This document shows positions 16,383 to 25,332 of a DNA stretch of 37,523 bases, one piece after another. Within the stretch, counting starts at the first letter, position 1. Every line of letters starts with the position of its first letter. Origin of the DNA: Treponema sp. (GTDB lineage Bacteria > Spirochaetota > Spirochaetia > Treponematales > Breznakiellaceae); assembly GCA_009781635.1 (NCBI GenBank), contig WQXU01000024.1, positions 1 through 37,523 of the forward strand, in the 5' to 3' direction. Both the position numbers and the translations under genes were made by a program. The notes under the pieces are model-generated. The model had not been told where the DNA came from, did not search any database, and saw only the letters and a program-made list of their open reading frames with translations.

Positions 16383-16910
16383 TTAGTTTCTTCTTGTTAA
16401 AAGACTTTGAATTAATCTGTCAGTTATATCTATTGTCGGGCTGTTCCAGACAATACCAGGCGTATTTTTAATGTCAAATACAACAGAGAATCCTTCGCTT
16501 TCCGCTACAAACCGGATCTCATCCTGTACCTGATTTAAAAATGCGCTTGATTGCATAAGATTGGCTCTTCGCCGCTCAAGATTTGTCATATTTGTCTGAT
16601 AATAAGTTCTTAATTGTTCGGATCTTGTGTTGATTTGACCTTCAAGCCTTAAAACTTCACTTTGATTATCGCGCGCGATCGCTTCTGCGTGCCTTGTTCT
16701 TAGATCCTGTATTTCCCTTGTCTGTCTGTCAACTTCGCGCTGAACCCTGGCGCTTTCTTCCTCAAACTGCCTTACAGCCGCAGAATCACGGAAGAATGCT
16801 GTATAAACACGGGGCAGGTCAACAATCGCAACCCTTGTAATCTGCTGTCCAAAACACAATGCCATGCATGTTACATTCAACAATAAAAATACAATAATAC
16901 GCTTTAACAT
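16383..16910 (-). CDS. skp: OmpH/Skp-family periplasmic chaperone
   Basis: The 175-residue protein has a signal peptide to about residue 21 (ALCFG-QQ), then a short beta segment RVAIVDLPRVYTAFF characteristic of OmpH/Skp, a long charged coiled-coil (about residues 45-130, EEESARVQREVDRQ and on) and a closing beta segment FSVVFDIKNTPGIVW. Skp trimers hold unfolded outer-membrane proteins on the way to BamA. Its position right after bamA (16-base gap to the ORF end, AGAGG five bases before ATG) fits this job. Confidence 0.9.
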   Translation of the reverse strand: MLKRIIVFLLLNVTCMALCFGQQITRVAIVDLPRVYTAFFRDSAAVRQFEEESARVQREVDRQTREIQDLRTRHAEAIARDNQSEVLRLEGQINTRSEQLRTYYQTNMTNLERRRANLMQSSAFLNQVQDEIRFVAESEGFSVVFDIKNTPGIVWNSPTIDITDRLIQSLLTRRN

Positions 16911-16926
16911 ATAAACCTCTCACCTT

Positions 16927-19449
16927 TTAATATGATAAAACAAAAGACATAACAAGATCCATTCCCTTGAAAGGATCGTTTGGATCACCGAACAGCGCGC
17001 CCGGTTCCCATCTTACAACACCATCGCGTATGGTGAAACGCTTTACAAGACTTAATCTGATTGGGAATTGCGGCAATGTAAAACGCAGCCCTCCGCCGTA
17101 ACTAAACCGTAAATTCTCCACTGTGAAGTTTGATTTTCCTTCATCGTTTGTTCCAAAGTAATACCCCTGTTTTGTTTCAACGCCTGCTGTATCAAAGAAG
17201 AAGTCCCATGCCAAAATACCTCTTACAAGCGGAACACGCAATTCAACCCAGCTGTCTAAAAGCAAAAGCCCCTTGTTGCGGAAGGCGCTGCTCCATCCCC
17301 TTCCCACAAACATGCCGTCAACTGAAAGTTTGTTACCGTCTTCAATTGCAGGCGTCAGGGAATTTTCATTGCGTCCAGGCTGTTTAAAAATTGTAGACAA
17401 TCCGGCATGAACGGCAAAAACGCCTTTAAAATTCCATTTTTCATTTACAGGAATATCAAACAGGGTATGGAAAAACTGAGCTTTTGAGTCGGAGCGCATA
17501 TAATGTTCTCTTTCCCTGTCAAACAATCCAAAAAGACCCAATCTCTGATAAAGATAAAAACCTCTTGAAGGGTCATAAAAAATATCACGCTGGTCAAGTG
17601 ACAATGCAAGCCAAACGGAGTTTCTGGGAGTCCACTGGTTGTTTCCTGCTCTTAGAGCCGGGTCGAAGGGTCTGTAAATCTCGCCGTCGTAAAAATTATT
17701 TACAATACCAAAACGCACTCCGCCGTTTATTGCGAAAATACCCAAAAAGGTAAACCAGCGGTATCCGGAAAAAAGTCCCATGGACAAATACCACTGTTCA
17801 TACTGCATTAAATAATCCCTTGTAGGAATTCTGTCATATCTGTCATACTCTTCACGGGAAGTAAAACCATCAGGATAGGCGTATATTTCATCACCGTGAA
17901 AAAACGGAGCATGATTGTTCATTGTCGAGTATCTTCTTGAATAGTTCGCAGAAAAATCGGCGCCCAAAGAAAGCGGAAGGCCAAACGCCCATCTGTGCAT
18001 ATAACTTAATGAGAGCGTACTTGAATCCACAATGGAGGAGTTTAATTCCACTCCAAGTTCGTTTCCGCTTCCGGCGACATTTCTGTCATTCCATTTTATA
18101 AGCCCCGATATCGGGAATGTTTCAGGATCAGCGCTGCCTGAAAATGTAAGGCCGAATGAAACATCGACAGTCGGCTGTTCCTCTATGGTGTAAATCAAAT
18201 CCATAAGGTTTTCAGTGCTGCCAGGCAGAGTATCAGGTATGATCATGGAAAAATACTGCAGATTGTAAAGATTTCTAAGTGAATCCATTACCTTGGCTTT
18301 TGAGAAAACATCCCCCGGTTCCAGAGGTATTTCCCTTAAAATTACATTTAAGTTTGTTTTATTATTTCCAACAACAAGAATATTTTCTATGTACGCCCTG
18401 CCTCTTTCCACGATTGTAACTGCATAGGAAAGCACATTGTTATTCCTGTCCGGCATTCTAATTATCGAATTGAAAATATATCCGTTTTCAAAATACAAAT
18501 CCGCAACACGCTGCAGATCCGCTTCCACCTTTGTCATGTTTACAATATCGCCTTCTTTTGAAGTTACAAGCCTTGAAAGCTGATCTGTTGTAAATATTAT
18601 ATTTCCTTCAAATGTCACTCCGCCAAAGCGGAACTCTGTTCCTTCTTCTATCATGAAGGTTAAAACAAGATTGGTTCCCTTGTCATCGCTGTCCACTGTG
18701 CGCGTAACGTCTCTTACCATCGCGTCAATGTATCCGCGATCGTGGTAGTATCTTGTAATGGTTTCCCTGTCTGCAATAAGTTTCGCTTCCTGGAATGCTC
18801 CGTTATTTAAAAGAGATTTCGCTTTTAATGAAAGCTGATTTCTTAAGGTACTTGTAGAAAACCTTGAATTCCCCTGAAACTCAATTCTTGATATCGAAAT
18901 TTTGTCATTTTCTGTTATATGAAAAGTCAATACTATAGATGAATCCCCTGATTGCGACTCTGAAGAAGTAACTGCAACGTTGGGATAGCCTTTTTCTATA
19001 TATTTATTTATGATGGCTTCGATGTCGTTGCGGACTTTCGCCTGATTATAAATATCCCTTGCCTTTGAAGTGATTGTTTCCAGTAATTCATTGCGGCGCA
19101 ATCCGGAATTGCCGGTAAAATTAATCCTGCTTATTACAGGCCGTTCAACCACGGTAAATCTTATTATAACCTCATTCCCGGTGCTGTAACGATGAGTGCT
19201 GGGTTCTATCCTATCAAAATATTCAAGCGCATACAGTCTTCCCTGCATTTCCCAGAAAATATTGTAATCAAAAGGACGCCCTTTGAAAGTATTCATTAGC
19301 GCATCCAGCTCTGACTGTGAAACGTTACTCAAGCCTGAAAAAACAATATCCCTTATAGGCCTTCCTGTGTACCAGTCATCCTGTGAGTCTTGCGCAAAAC
19401 CCGAAATTGCCGCTGCTAACAATAAAAAAACAAATACCCTAAATTTCAT
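16927..19449 (-). CDS. bamA: outer-membrane protein assembly factor BamA
   Basis: BamA inserts beta-barrel proteins into the outer membrane. I start at ATG 19449 (840 residues) because AGGAG at 19459-19455 sits five bases before it; an in-frame TTG precedes it. A signal peptide ends near GFA-Q (19/20). About residues 25-425 hold five POTRA domains (for example PVISRINFTGNSGLRRNELLE), and the rest is the 16-strand Omp85 barrel ending in FVLSY. The L6 motif, usually RGF or RGY, reads GRGW. The AGGAG overlaps the TAG of tamB, so translation is probably coupled. Confidence 0.95.
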   Translation of the reverse strand: MKFRVFVFLLLAAAISGFAQDSQDDWYTGRPIRDIVFSGLSNVSQSELDALMNTFKGRPFDYNIFWEMQGRLYALEYFDRIEPSTHRYSTGNEVIIRFTVVERPVISRINFTGNSGLRRNELLETITSKARDIYNQAKVRNDIEAIINKYIEKGYPNVAVTSSESQSGDSSIVLTFHITENDKISISRIEFQGNSRFSTSTLRNQLSLKAKSLLNNGAFQEAKLIADRETITRYYHDRGYIDAMVRDVTRTVDSDDKGTNLVLTFMIEEGTEFRFGGVTFEGNIIFTTDQLSRLVTSKEGDIVNMTKVEADLQRVADLYFENGYIFNSIIRMPDRNNNVLSYAVTIVERGRAYIENILVVGNNKTNLNVILREIPLEPGDVFSKAKVMDSLRNLYNLQYFSMIIPDTLPGSTENLMDLIYTIEEQPTVDVSFGLTFSGSADPETFPISGLIKWNDRNVAGSGNELGVELNSSIVDSSTLSLSYMHRWAFGLPLSLGADFSANYSRRYSTMNNHAPFFHGDEIYAYPDGFTSREEYDRYDRIPTRDYLMQYEQWYLSMGLFSGYRWFTFLGIFAINGGVRFGIVNNFYDGEIYRPFDPALRAGNNQWTPRNSVWLALSLDQRDIFYDPSRGFYLYQRLGLFGLFDREREHYMRSDSKAQFFHTLFDIPVNEKWNFKGVFAVHAGLSTIFKQPGRNENSLTPAIEDGNKLSVDGMFVGRGWSSAFRNKGLLLLDSWVELRVPLVRGILAWDFFFDTAGVETKQGYYFGTNDEGKSNFTVENLRFSYGGGLRFTLPQFPIRLSLVKRFTIRDGVVRWEPGALFGDPNDPFKGMDLVMSFVLSY

Positions 19450-19457
19450 CAAAACTC

Positions 19458-22400
19458 CTAAAACGACATACTCCAGCTTAGAGTAATTGAATTATCATTT
19501 ACCCAAAAATTTTCCGGGTGATACGGGAAAAAATCCCAACGGATAGTTACAAACGGACTTTGCAGTTCGATTCCAATATCCGGTTCAATCTTTAATCCGC
19601 CAAATACAATACTGTTTTCGTCATATCTCATTGTAAGCATCCCCTGTATGAACATATGCTGCCCTACATACTTACCAATAAAAACAGTTGTATTGTCGAA
19701 ATAGTTACCTACACGGTTACTCCTGTCAACAGGGGTTTGAGAAAATCCTGCAGCGCCGGATAAAACCACATTATGCACAAATCTGGTCCTTACGCTGAAC
19801 ACATCAAGCCTCATGGTATCTCTTACTTGCCTTTCCAGCTGCCTGAAAAACACAAATTGAGACAATGTATCCGAACTTGCTATTATTTGAGTAACAAGAT
19901 CAGTGGTGGAGTTCAGCAAAAACTGCTGAACCAGAACCTCATTATCCTCGCCCTGTAAACTGTTGAAAGTTTGCCCTAAAATCGAATAAATTTCAAGCTG
20001 TGTCAAGCTTGGACTTGCCTCAAAACGGGGTTCAAAGCTCAAAAGCGGCTGATTATCAACAATCATTGAGATTGTTACAGGTCCTGTATCTGCGCGATCC
20101 TTTGTTTCCGCTCTTACGCTGAATATGGGATTAAACCGGCTTTCATTTTCCCTTAAAATTATGTTTCCCTGGCGGATAAAAAAACTGCGATCGAAGTAAT
20201 AAATCTCGCCTGAACGAATTCTTACATCGCTGTTTATTGAGTAATGCCCTGACTGAGTATCGCTTGAGATGTTGATTACAGTGCCTCTTTCAGGATAGGC
20301 CTTTATTATGGGATTTGCGGCAGGCCAGATAAACTCAACCATGGAACCTGCTGTTATGTTTAATTCAACAAAGGTATTGAATACAGAATTGTTTGAATCG
20401 CTCCCTGCGCCGGAAGCAATATTGTCCATATTCATTCCCAGTTCCGCATAATTTGTAAACAAATTGCCTCTTAAATCCAGGTCTTTATTTATACTGTCAT
20501 ATGTAATTAAAAAGTTTCCTGACGCATTTCCCGATGCAAGAAAGCCTGTAATATTAAAATTATACGGAATGGGGCTGTTTGCAGGGATATTAATGTCAAT
20601 TCCTATATTTACAGGATACCAATTTTGAAAAACAAACCATCCTGAAGCGCTTCCCCCTCCATTGCCGCATAATGTATCAACAGGACCGAATGTCATCTCA
20701 TGTCCCTCGGCAAGAATACTAAAGGGAACAGTCCTTATATCCTCGCTTATAAAATCGTGAACTTGCAGCCTTATACTTGAACCCCTGCCTGTACCGTAAA
20801 ACCCCGGACTTAAGATATCACCGCGGACATCCATCTGACCTGTGATATACCCGCCTGCTATGTTAAAAACCTTTCCAAGGTTAACAAGCGAATACAAAGC
20901 GGATAAATCTACAAAATAATTGCTGCAATGGATATCAAGCAGCCTTCTTTCTATATCCAGCGAACCTGAAAATGCGCCGCGTATGGGAAAAGGATATGAA
21001 AGTCCGAGGAATAAATTACCATCTGGCTCCATATCAAGACGAAGCATTTCGTTAATTCCGCCGGTAACTGACAAGGAGCCGTCTTTTGAGAAAAAATCAA
21101 ATTCTATTCTTTCATTGAACAGCTCGCCGTATTGCAGATTTTCCACAAAAATATTTCCGCTAAAATCATCAATTACACTGATTATTTCCGGCCATGAATT
21201 TATTTTTCTGAAATTTACATCCAGTCCAAATCTTCCTTCAATATTTCTTTCAAAGCCGAACCCCTGAAAATCCGCTCTTGCCCTTGCAATACCGGCATCC
21301 CTGTTTACCTGAAACTCCGGTATTACTGTTTTAAAATTTCCAACATCAAGTCTTAAATTTCTTACTGTCAATTCATCGTTGGAGAAATTAATGCCGACAG
21401 AGGCATTAATCTGCTCACCCTGTATTCTGGTATAAAACGACGACAGATTTAATTGAGCATTAAATGAATCTATGGAATTCCAGGAAACATCAGCATCAGC
21501 GCTAAGTATTACCGGAATATTGCTCTCTATAAAGCGGTTAAGATTCATATTTGAAACTGTCATGCGTACATCTATTTTTTCATCTATAAAGACGCCTTCT
21601 ATGTCGTAAAACTCCCCTGCCTCATATCCGTCTGTTATATTCATGATTACTTCCAGAAATGAAAAATCCCTGTCCCAGAATAAATCTGCGCTTCCTGCAA
21701 GCATGCCTTCGCTGTCGTTGTACACTATTTCCCTGAAACTGGCTCCATCCTGATCCGCAGCCCCTGAGATTCTTAACATTTCCATACCGTCAAACGCATT
21801 TATTTCCCGCACCGTAAAATGATTAACATCAAGATTCCAGAAATCAATCGAACTGAAGCGCAGGGTGCTGTAAAAATTAAGGTAAACAGGATACTCGCCT
21901 GCCGGAACAGGAAAATCTATTCCTTCTATGTAACCTGACATGGCGCCCTGACTGTCCAGATTCCCGTAAACAAAAAGTCCGTTCGGATCGCGGATTATCA
22001 ATGTAGTCCTGTCGATAACCTGTCCTTCCACATGCCAGGCAAGATCAAGATAAGCTGCGTTCACTGCGAAAACAAGATCCATAGGATTGGAAAAATTCAT
22101 GTTAGCTGATAATAAAAGGTCAATGCCGTTATACGAAATAATGCCTTCGCTTAAATTAATCTGATGGCCTGTGCCGGAAAGGGAAATAAACCCTTTTGTA
22201 CCGCCTAAATTAAAACTTATTACAGGAGCGTTATACACGCTTGAATTAAAATCTGTAGAAAGAAAAACTTCTGTTGATATTAAAGATTCCTGCAAAAATC
22301 CCCTGCCTGCGGCCGGAATATCAAAAAAATCGTAGAACGGGCTTATAAATTGCGTTATTTCATACAGGGGCACAGAATCAAGAGCCAGGGATGCTTCAAG

Positions 22401-23951
22401 ATGAAATGGATTTTTGTTTATTAGCGCATCTAAATAAACTGCCGCATCTTTTCCTGAAAATAATCTGGCGGAAACGGCAATATCCCCTTGCGCAGGATAA
22501 ATAAAAATATCCATATGGTTTATATTCGCATCGGCAATACGGATATCGTCCGCCGATATTTGAATTTCCCTGTTTGTGCTTGTTATGTCAAACACGGCTG
22601 AAAAAACATCCTTTGCGCCAAGACTGAAATTATCAAAAAAAAGCGAACCTGATGGTTTAAAAATATCAAACTCTATATAACCTGAAAAACCGGCATTACC
22701 CTGAAAAAGGCCCGCTTTTGCAGTTTGGCGGGAAGCGCTTACAAGAAAATCACTTACATATATTATTTTATCAGTTCCGTTAACATCTATAAAAAATGAA
22801 TCATTAAAGGCTCCGGATGCAGTTTCATCGCTGTTATTTTCACCTTTAATATTAATTTTATAATCCATAAAACCATTTCCGTACCTGAGCCCAAGATTTC
22901 CGTTTATATTCATTTCCAGCAAATGACTTACATGTTTTAAGGAATCAGTAAAACTGATCCTGTCTACAGGGCGAAAATCTTCAAAGTTTATTTCTGAATA
23001 AATATCATTTGTCTGCGTATTATACTGAAAATAAAAATAGGGTGCATTTTTATTTCTCTGATTTACTTTTAAAGTCATATCCTCATAAAGAAGCGAAGTA
23101 TTAAAAGGCATAACTGAAAATAATACTCTTGTGTCCCTTAAATTATTCAAAGGAGGCCTGAAAAACGATATGTTTCGTTTTATCTCATCATGCTCGTAGC
23201 ATGTAATAAACGATACATGTATTTCGGCGCTTCCATCCTGCAGCAGTGCATCGCATGAGCCGTTTATCGTAACATTTGATTTTAAAATTATTGTTCTGTC
23301 AAAAAAACCTTCTACTCTATATTCTGCGGATAATCCTCCGTCAAAAAATATTTCTCCTTCATCTTCATGAATATTAAGATTTATATCATCTATCTGGTAC
23401 AATGTATCTTTGTCTGTAAAAGAAAAATATCCGTTTTTTATCTGATAATGAGCATCCCTTGGGAGAAAATCTGCAATATCGTTAATTGACAATGTTTCGC
23501 GCTCTTCATTTCTTGATGTTTCCAGCATAGAAGAAAAAAAATCAAGAGTATCTTTGTCTCTTTCGGTGTTAATTTTAAGTACAGGCCTTTCAATTACTAC
23601 CGTATGTACAAATGTTTTTCTGTTAACAAGCAATTCGAGTAATGAAAAATTTATCCTTATGCGGTATACGGTGAAAAACGGCTCATCATTTTTGTATAAT
23701 CTGAAGTTCCTGATATCGAAGGAACCCATGATTGCCGGGCGGATTGATGAATAACGTACATCCATTCCGGTAAGATCTTCCAGTTCTTCGATTAAATTGC
23801 TTCGTATATTCTGCATTTCCTGGCCAAGAACGGTTTGTAAGGGCTGTAAACATGCCGCCGACAGGCAAATTAGCCCTATAAATATGAGAATTTTAATATA
23901 TATTGAACGCAAGAGCGTTTTTTTTCCGTTTTTTACAGTAAAAATTGACAT
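19458..23951 (-). CDS. tamB: TamB/DUF490 translocation and lipid-transport protein
   Basis: This 1497-residue protein has one N-terminal membrane segment (about 18-38), an AsmA-like start (about 45-120), a very long beta-rich central part that should form a hydrophobic groove, and the C-terminal TamB domain with LTQLEIYSILGQTF and a strand-like end WSMSF. TamB-type proteins bridge inner and outer membranes and help with outer-membrane proteins or phospholipid transport; with no TamA here it presumably works with BamA, as proposed in spirochaetes. The N-terminal segment ends in LSAAC (Cys34), a possible lipobox. It heads the operon tamB-bamA-skp-mutS-comF. Confidence 0.92.
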   Translation of the reverse strand: MSIFTVKNGKKTLLRSIYIKILIFIGLICLSAACLQPLQTVLGQEMQNIRSNLIEELEDLTGMDVRYSSIRPAIMGSFDIRNFRLYKNDEPFFTVYRIRINFSLLELLVNRKTFVHTVVIERPVLKINTERDKDTLDFFSSMLETSRNEERETLSINDIADFLPRDAHYQIKNGYFSFTDKDTLYQIDDINLNIHEDEGEIFFDGGLSAEYRVEGFFDRTIILKSNVTINGSCDALLQDGSAEIHVSFITCYEHDEIKRNISFFRPPLNNLRDTRVLFSVMPFNTSLLYEDMTLKVNQRNKNAPYFYFQYNTQTNDIYSEINFEDFRPVDRISFTDSLKHVSHLLEMNINGNLGLRYGNGFMDYKINIKGENNSDETASGAFNDSFFIDVNGTDKIIYVSDFLVSASRQTAKAGLFQGNAGFSGYIEFDIFKPSGSLFFDNFSLGAKDVFSAVFDITSTNREIQISADDIRIADANINHMDIFIYPAQGDIAVSARLFSGKDAAVYLDALINKNPFHLEASLALDSVPLYEITQFISPFYDFFDIPAAGRGFLQESLISTEVFLSTDFNSSVYNAPVISFNLGGTKGFISLSGTGHQINLSEGIISYNGIDLLLSANMNFSNPMDLVFAVNAAYLDLAWHVEGQVIDRTTLIIRDPNGLFVYGNLDSQGAMSGYIEGIDFPVPAGEYPVYLNFYSTLRFSSIDFWNLDVNHFTVREINAFDGMEMLRISGAADQDGASFREIVYNDSEGMLAGSADLFWDRDFSFLEVIMNITDGYEAGEFYDIEGVFIDEKIDVRMTVSNMNLNRFIESNIPVILSADADVSWNSIDSFNAQLNLSSFYTRIQGEQINASVGINFSNDELTVRNLRLDVGNFKTVIPEFQVNRDAGIARARADFQGFGFERNIEGRFGLDVNFRKINSWPEIISVIDDFSGNIFVENLQYGELFNERIEFDFFSKDGSLSVTGGINEMLRLDMEPDGNLFLGLSYPFPIRGAFSGSLDIERRLLDIHCSNYFVDLSALYSLVNLGKVFNIAGGYITGQMDVRGDILSPGFYGTGRGSSIRLQVHDFISEDIRTVPFSILAEGHEMTFGPVDTLCGNGGGSASGWFVFQNWYPVNIGIDINIPANSPIPYNFNITGFLASGNASGNFLITYDSINKDLDLRGNLFTNYAELGMNMDNIASGAGSDSNNSVFNTFVELNITAGSMVEFIWPAANPIIKAYPERGTVINISSDTQSGHYSINSDVRIRSGEIYYFDRSFFIRQGNIILRENESRFNPIFSVRAETKDRADTGPVTISMIVDNQPLLSFEPRFEASPSLTQLEIYSILGQTFNSLQGEDNEVLVQQFLLNSTTDLVTQIIASSDTLSQFVFFRQLERQVRDTMRLDVFSVRTRFVHNVVLSGAAGFSQTPVDRSNRVGNYFDNTTVFIGKYVGQHMFIQGMLTMRYDENSIVFGGLKIEPDIGIELQSPFVTIRWDFFPYHPENFWVNDNSITLSWSMSF

Positions 23952-23962
23952 TTTATATATAA

Positions 23963-23968
23963 ATTATA
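23963..23968 (-). promoter_or_regulatory. extended -10 promoter of the tamB operon
   Basis: On the minus strand TGT precedes a perfect TATAAT (23968-23963). No convincing -35 box lies 16-18 bases further up, which extended -10 promoters tolerate. Predicted +1 is about 23956, leaving a leader of about five bases before ATG 23951 and no ribosome site. Confidence 0.6.
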
Positions 23969-24021
23969 ACACATTTAGTATTGATTTGATACTAATTCAG
24001 GGGTATATGAGCATAAACACA

Positions 24022-24051
24022 TGGACAAGGTTTTATTTTTCATGTTATCTT
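24022..24051 (+). promoter_or_regulatory. possible leaderless promoter of tmk
   Basis: TGGACA (24022-24027), 18 bases, TATCTT (24046-24051) preceded by TGT. Predicted +1 is about 24058, just before GTG 24059. The match is only moderate. Confidence 0.4.
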
Positions 24052-24058
24052 CCTGTAA

Positions 24059-24685
24059 GTGCAAATTATACCCAATTTTTTAGTTTTTGAAGGCTGCGAC
24101 GGCAGCGGTACAACTACTCAGCTTGCATTACTGGGCGAGCGTTTTAAAAATATCAGTAAACCGTCATTTGTCCCGGCTTTTGAGCCGACAGACGGGCAAA
24201 TTGGCAGGCTTATACGCCGCGCGTTAAAAAAAGAGATATCCCTTACGCCGGAGAGCCTTGCATATCTTTTTGCGGCAGATCGCAATGAACACCTGTACGG
24301 CCCTGACGGCATCACAGAACATGTAAAAAAGGGCAGCCTTGTTGCAAGCGACAGATATGTTTTATCTTCTCTTGTGTATCAGGGGATTGAATGCGGGGAG
24401 GAGCTGCCTTCTTCTTTAAACTCGCGGTTTGGCGCTGCAGAGCTTACTATTTATCTTGATATCGACCCTGAAACAGCCCTTGAAAGGATGAAAGGAAGGG
24501 ATTCTGTTGAAATTTATGAGTACAGGGAATTTCAGGAGAAAGTTCGCGACAGATACAGGTATTACATAGATTTATACCGCACTGCAGGCGCAAAAATAGA
24601 GATAATAGACGCAAGTAAAAGTGTTCAGGAAGTTGCAAGGCAGGTGTGGAGCATAATCACAAGAATGCCGATATTTAATACATAG
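24059..24685 (+). CDS. tmk: thymidylate (dTMP) kinase
   Basis: The enzyme phosphorylates dTMP to dTDP for DNA synthesis. The frame opens with GTG 24059 (208 residues, usual length), no nearer ATG fits, and there is no Shine-Dalgarno site. The P-loop EGCDGSGTTTQ is at 11-21, the DRY motif is in VASDRYVLSSLVYQG (about 98-112), and a lid-like RMKGRDS...REFQEKVRDRY region is near 146-170. The P-loop carries Thr18 where most P-loop kinases have Lys. A GTG-started gene overlaps its TAG by one base. Confidence 0.92.
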   Translation: MQIIPNFLVFEGCDGSGTTTQLALLGERFKNISKPSFVPAFEPTDGQIGRLIRRALKKEISLTPESLAYLFAADRNEHLYGPDGITEHVKKGSLVASDRYVLSSLVYQGIECGEELPSSLNSRFGAAELTIYLDIDPETALERMKGRDSVEIYEYREFQEKVRDRYRYYIDLYRTAGAKIEIIDASKSVQEVARQVWSIITRMPIFNT

Positions 24686-25326
24686 TGAAAGCAATTTTTA
24701 AAACAGCCGCTGTCCTCCTTCTCTTTGCTGCAGCAATCCCTGTAAACAGCTATTTTGTTACCTACAAGGAGCAGTATTACAGGCTTTTTCATGTTCATTT
24801 AAACCAGTACCCAGATGACACAATGGAGAATATCTACTGGCTTGAACAGGCTATAAAAGCGCCTTTTGCAAATCCTCTTCATGCTCTTGCCCTTGTTGAG
24901 AATGAAATTCAATGGGAAAAATACCGCTACCTTTTTAACATGCACCTTCATATAAAGCTGATAGAACAGTATTTATTTTTAGGCAATAAATGGAACAAGC
25001 GCAATGCCTATTTCTACAATGCGCCGTGGCGGGATCAAAATCTGGAAAGCCTTGAAATTGCCGAAAACTGCTACCGTACTGCCCTTCTCTACTGGGATGA
25101 GGCTGTTGCCTGGGCGCAAAAGGCCAATGAAAGGCGCTTCAGGTGGATAGACCTTCCGCGCGTTCAATTCTGGCAGGATGAGGCTTTCAGGATAGAAAAC
25201 GGCACTCTTAACTATGCAAGAACAATAAACCGTGAACTGAGGCTTTTGCAAAATGTCCGCGAAAGATTTGAAGCAATGGAAAATTTTTACAGGATTGTAG
25301 ATACACAGGAAACTTCAGCGCAGTAA
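24685..25326 (+). CDS. hypothetical exported or membrane-anchored helical protein
   Basis: This 213-residue protein starts at GTG 24685, which shares the G of the tmk stop codon (TAGTG), so it depends on coupled translation. Residues 4-22 (IFKTAAVLLLFAAAIPVNS) form a signal peptide or anchor. The rest is mainly helical and rich in Trp, Tyr and Arg, with TPR-like stretches (ESLEIAENCYRTALLYWDEAVAW). It ends six bases before the stop of ligA on the other strand. I know no function; the stable pairing with tmk may only reflect shared transcription. Confidence 0.72.
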   Translation: MKAIFKTAAVLLLFAAAIPVNSYFVTYKEQYYRLFHVHLNQYPDDTMENIYWLEQAIKAPFANPLHALALVENEIQWEKYRYLFNMHLHIKLIEQYLFLGNKWNKRNAYFYNAPWRDQNLESLEIAENCYRTALLYWDEAVAWAQKANERRFRWIDLPRVQFWQDEAFRIENGTLNYARTINRELRLLQNVRERFEAMENFYRIVDTQETSAQ

Positions 25327-25332
25327 AAACTA

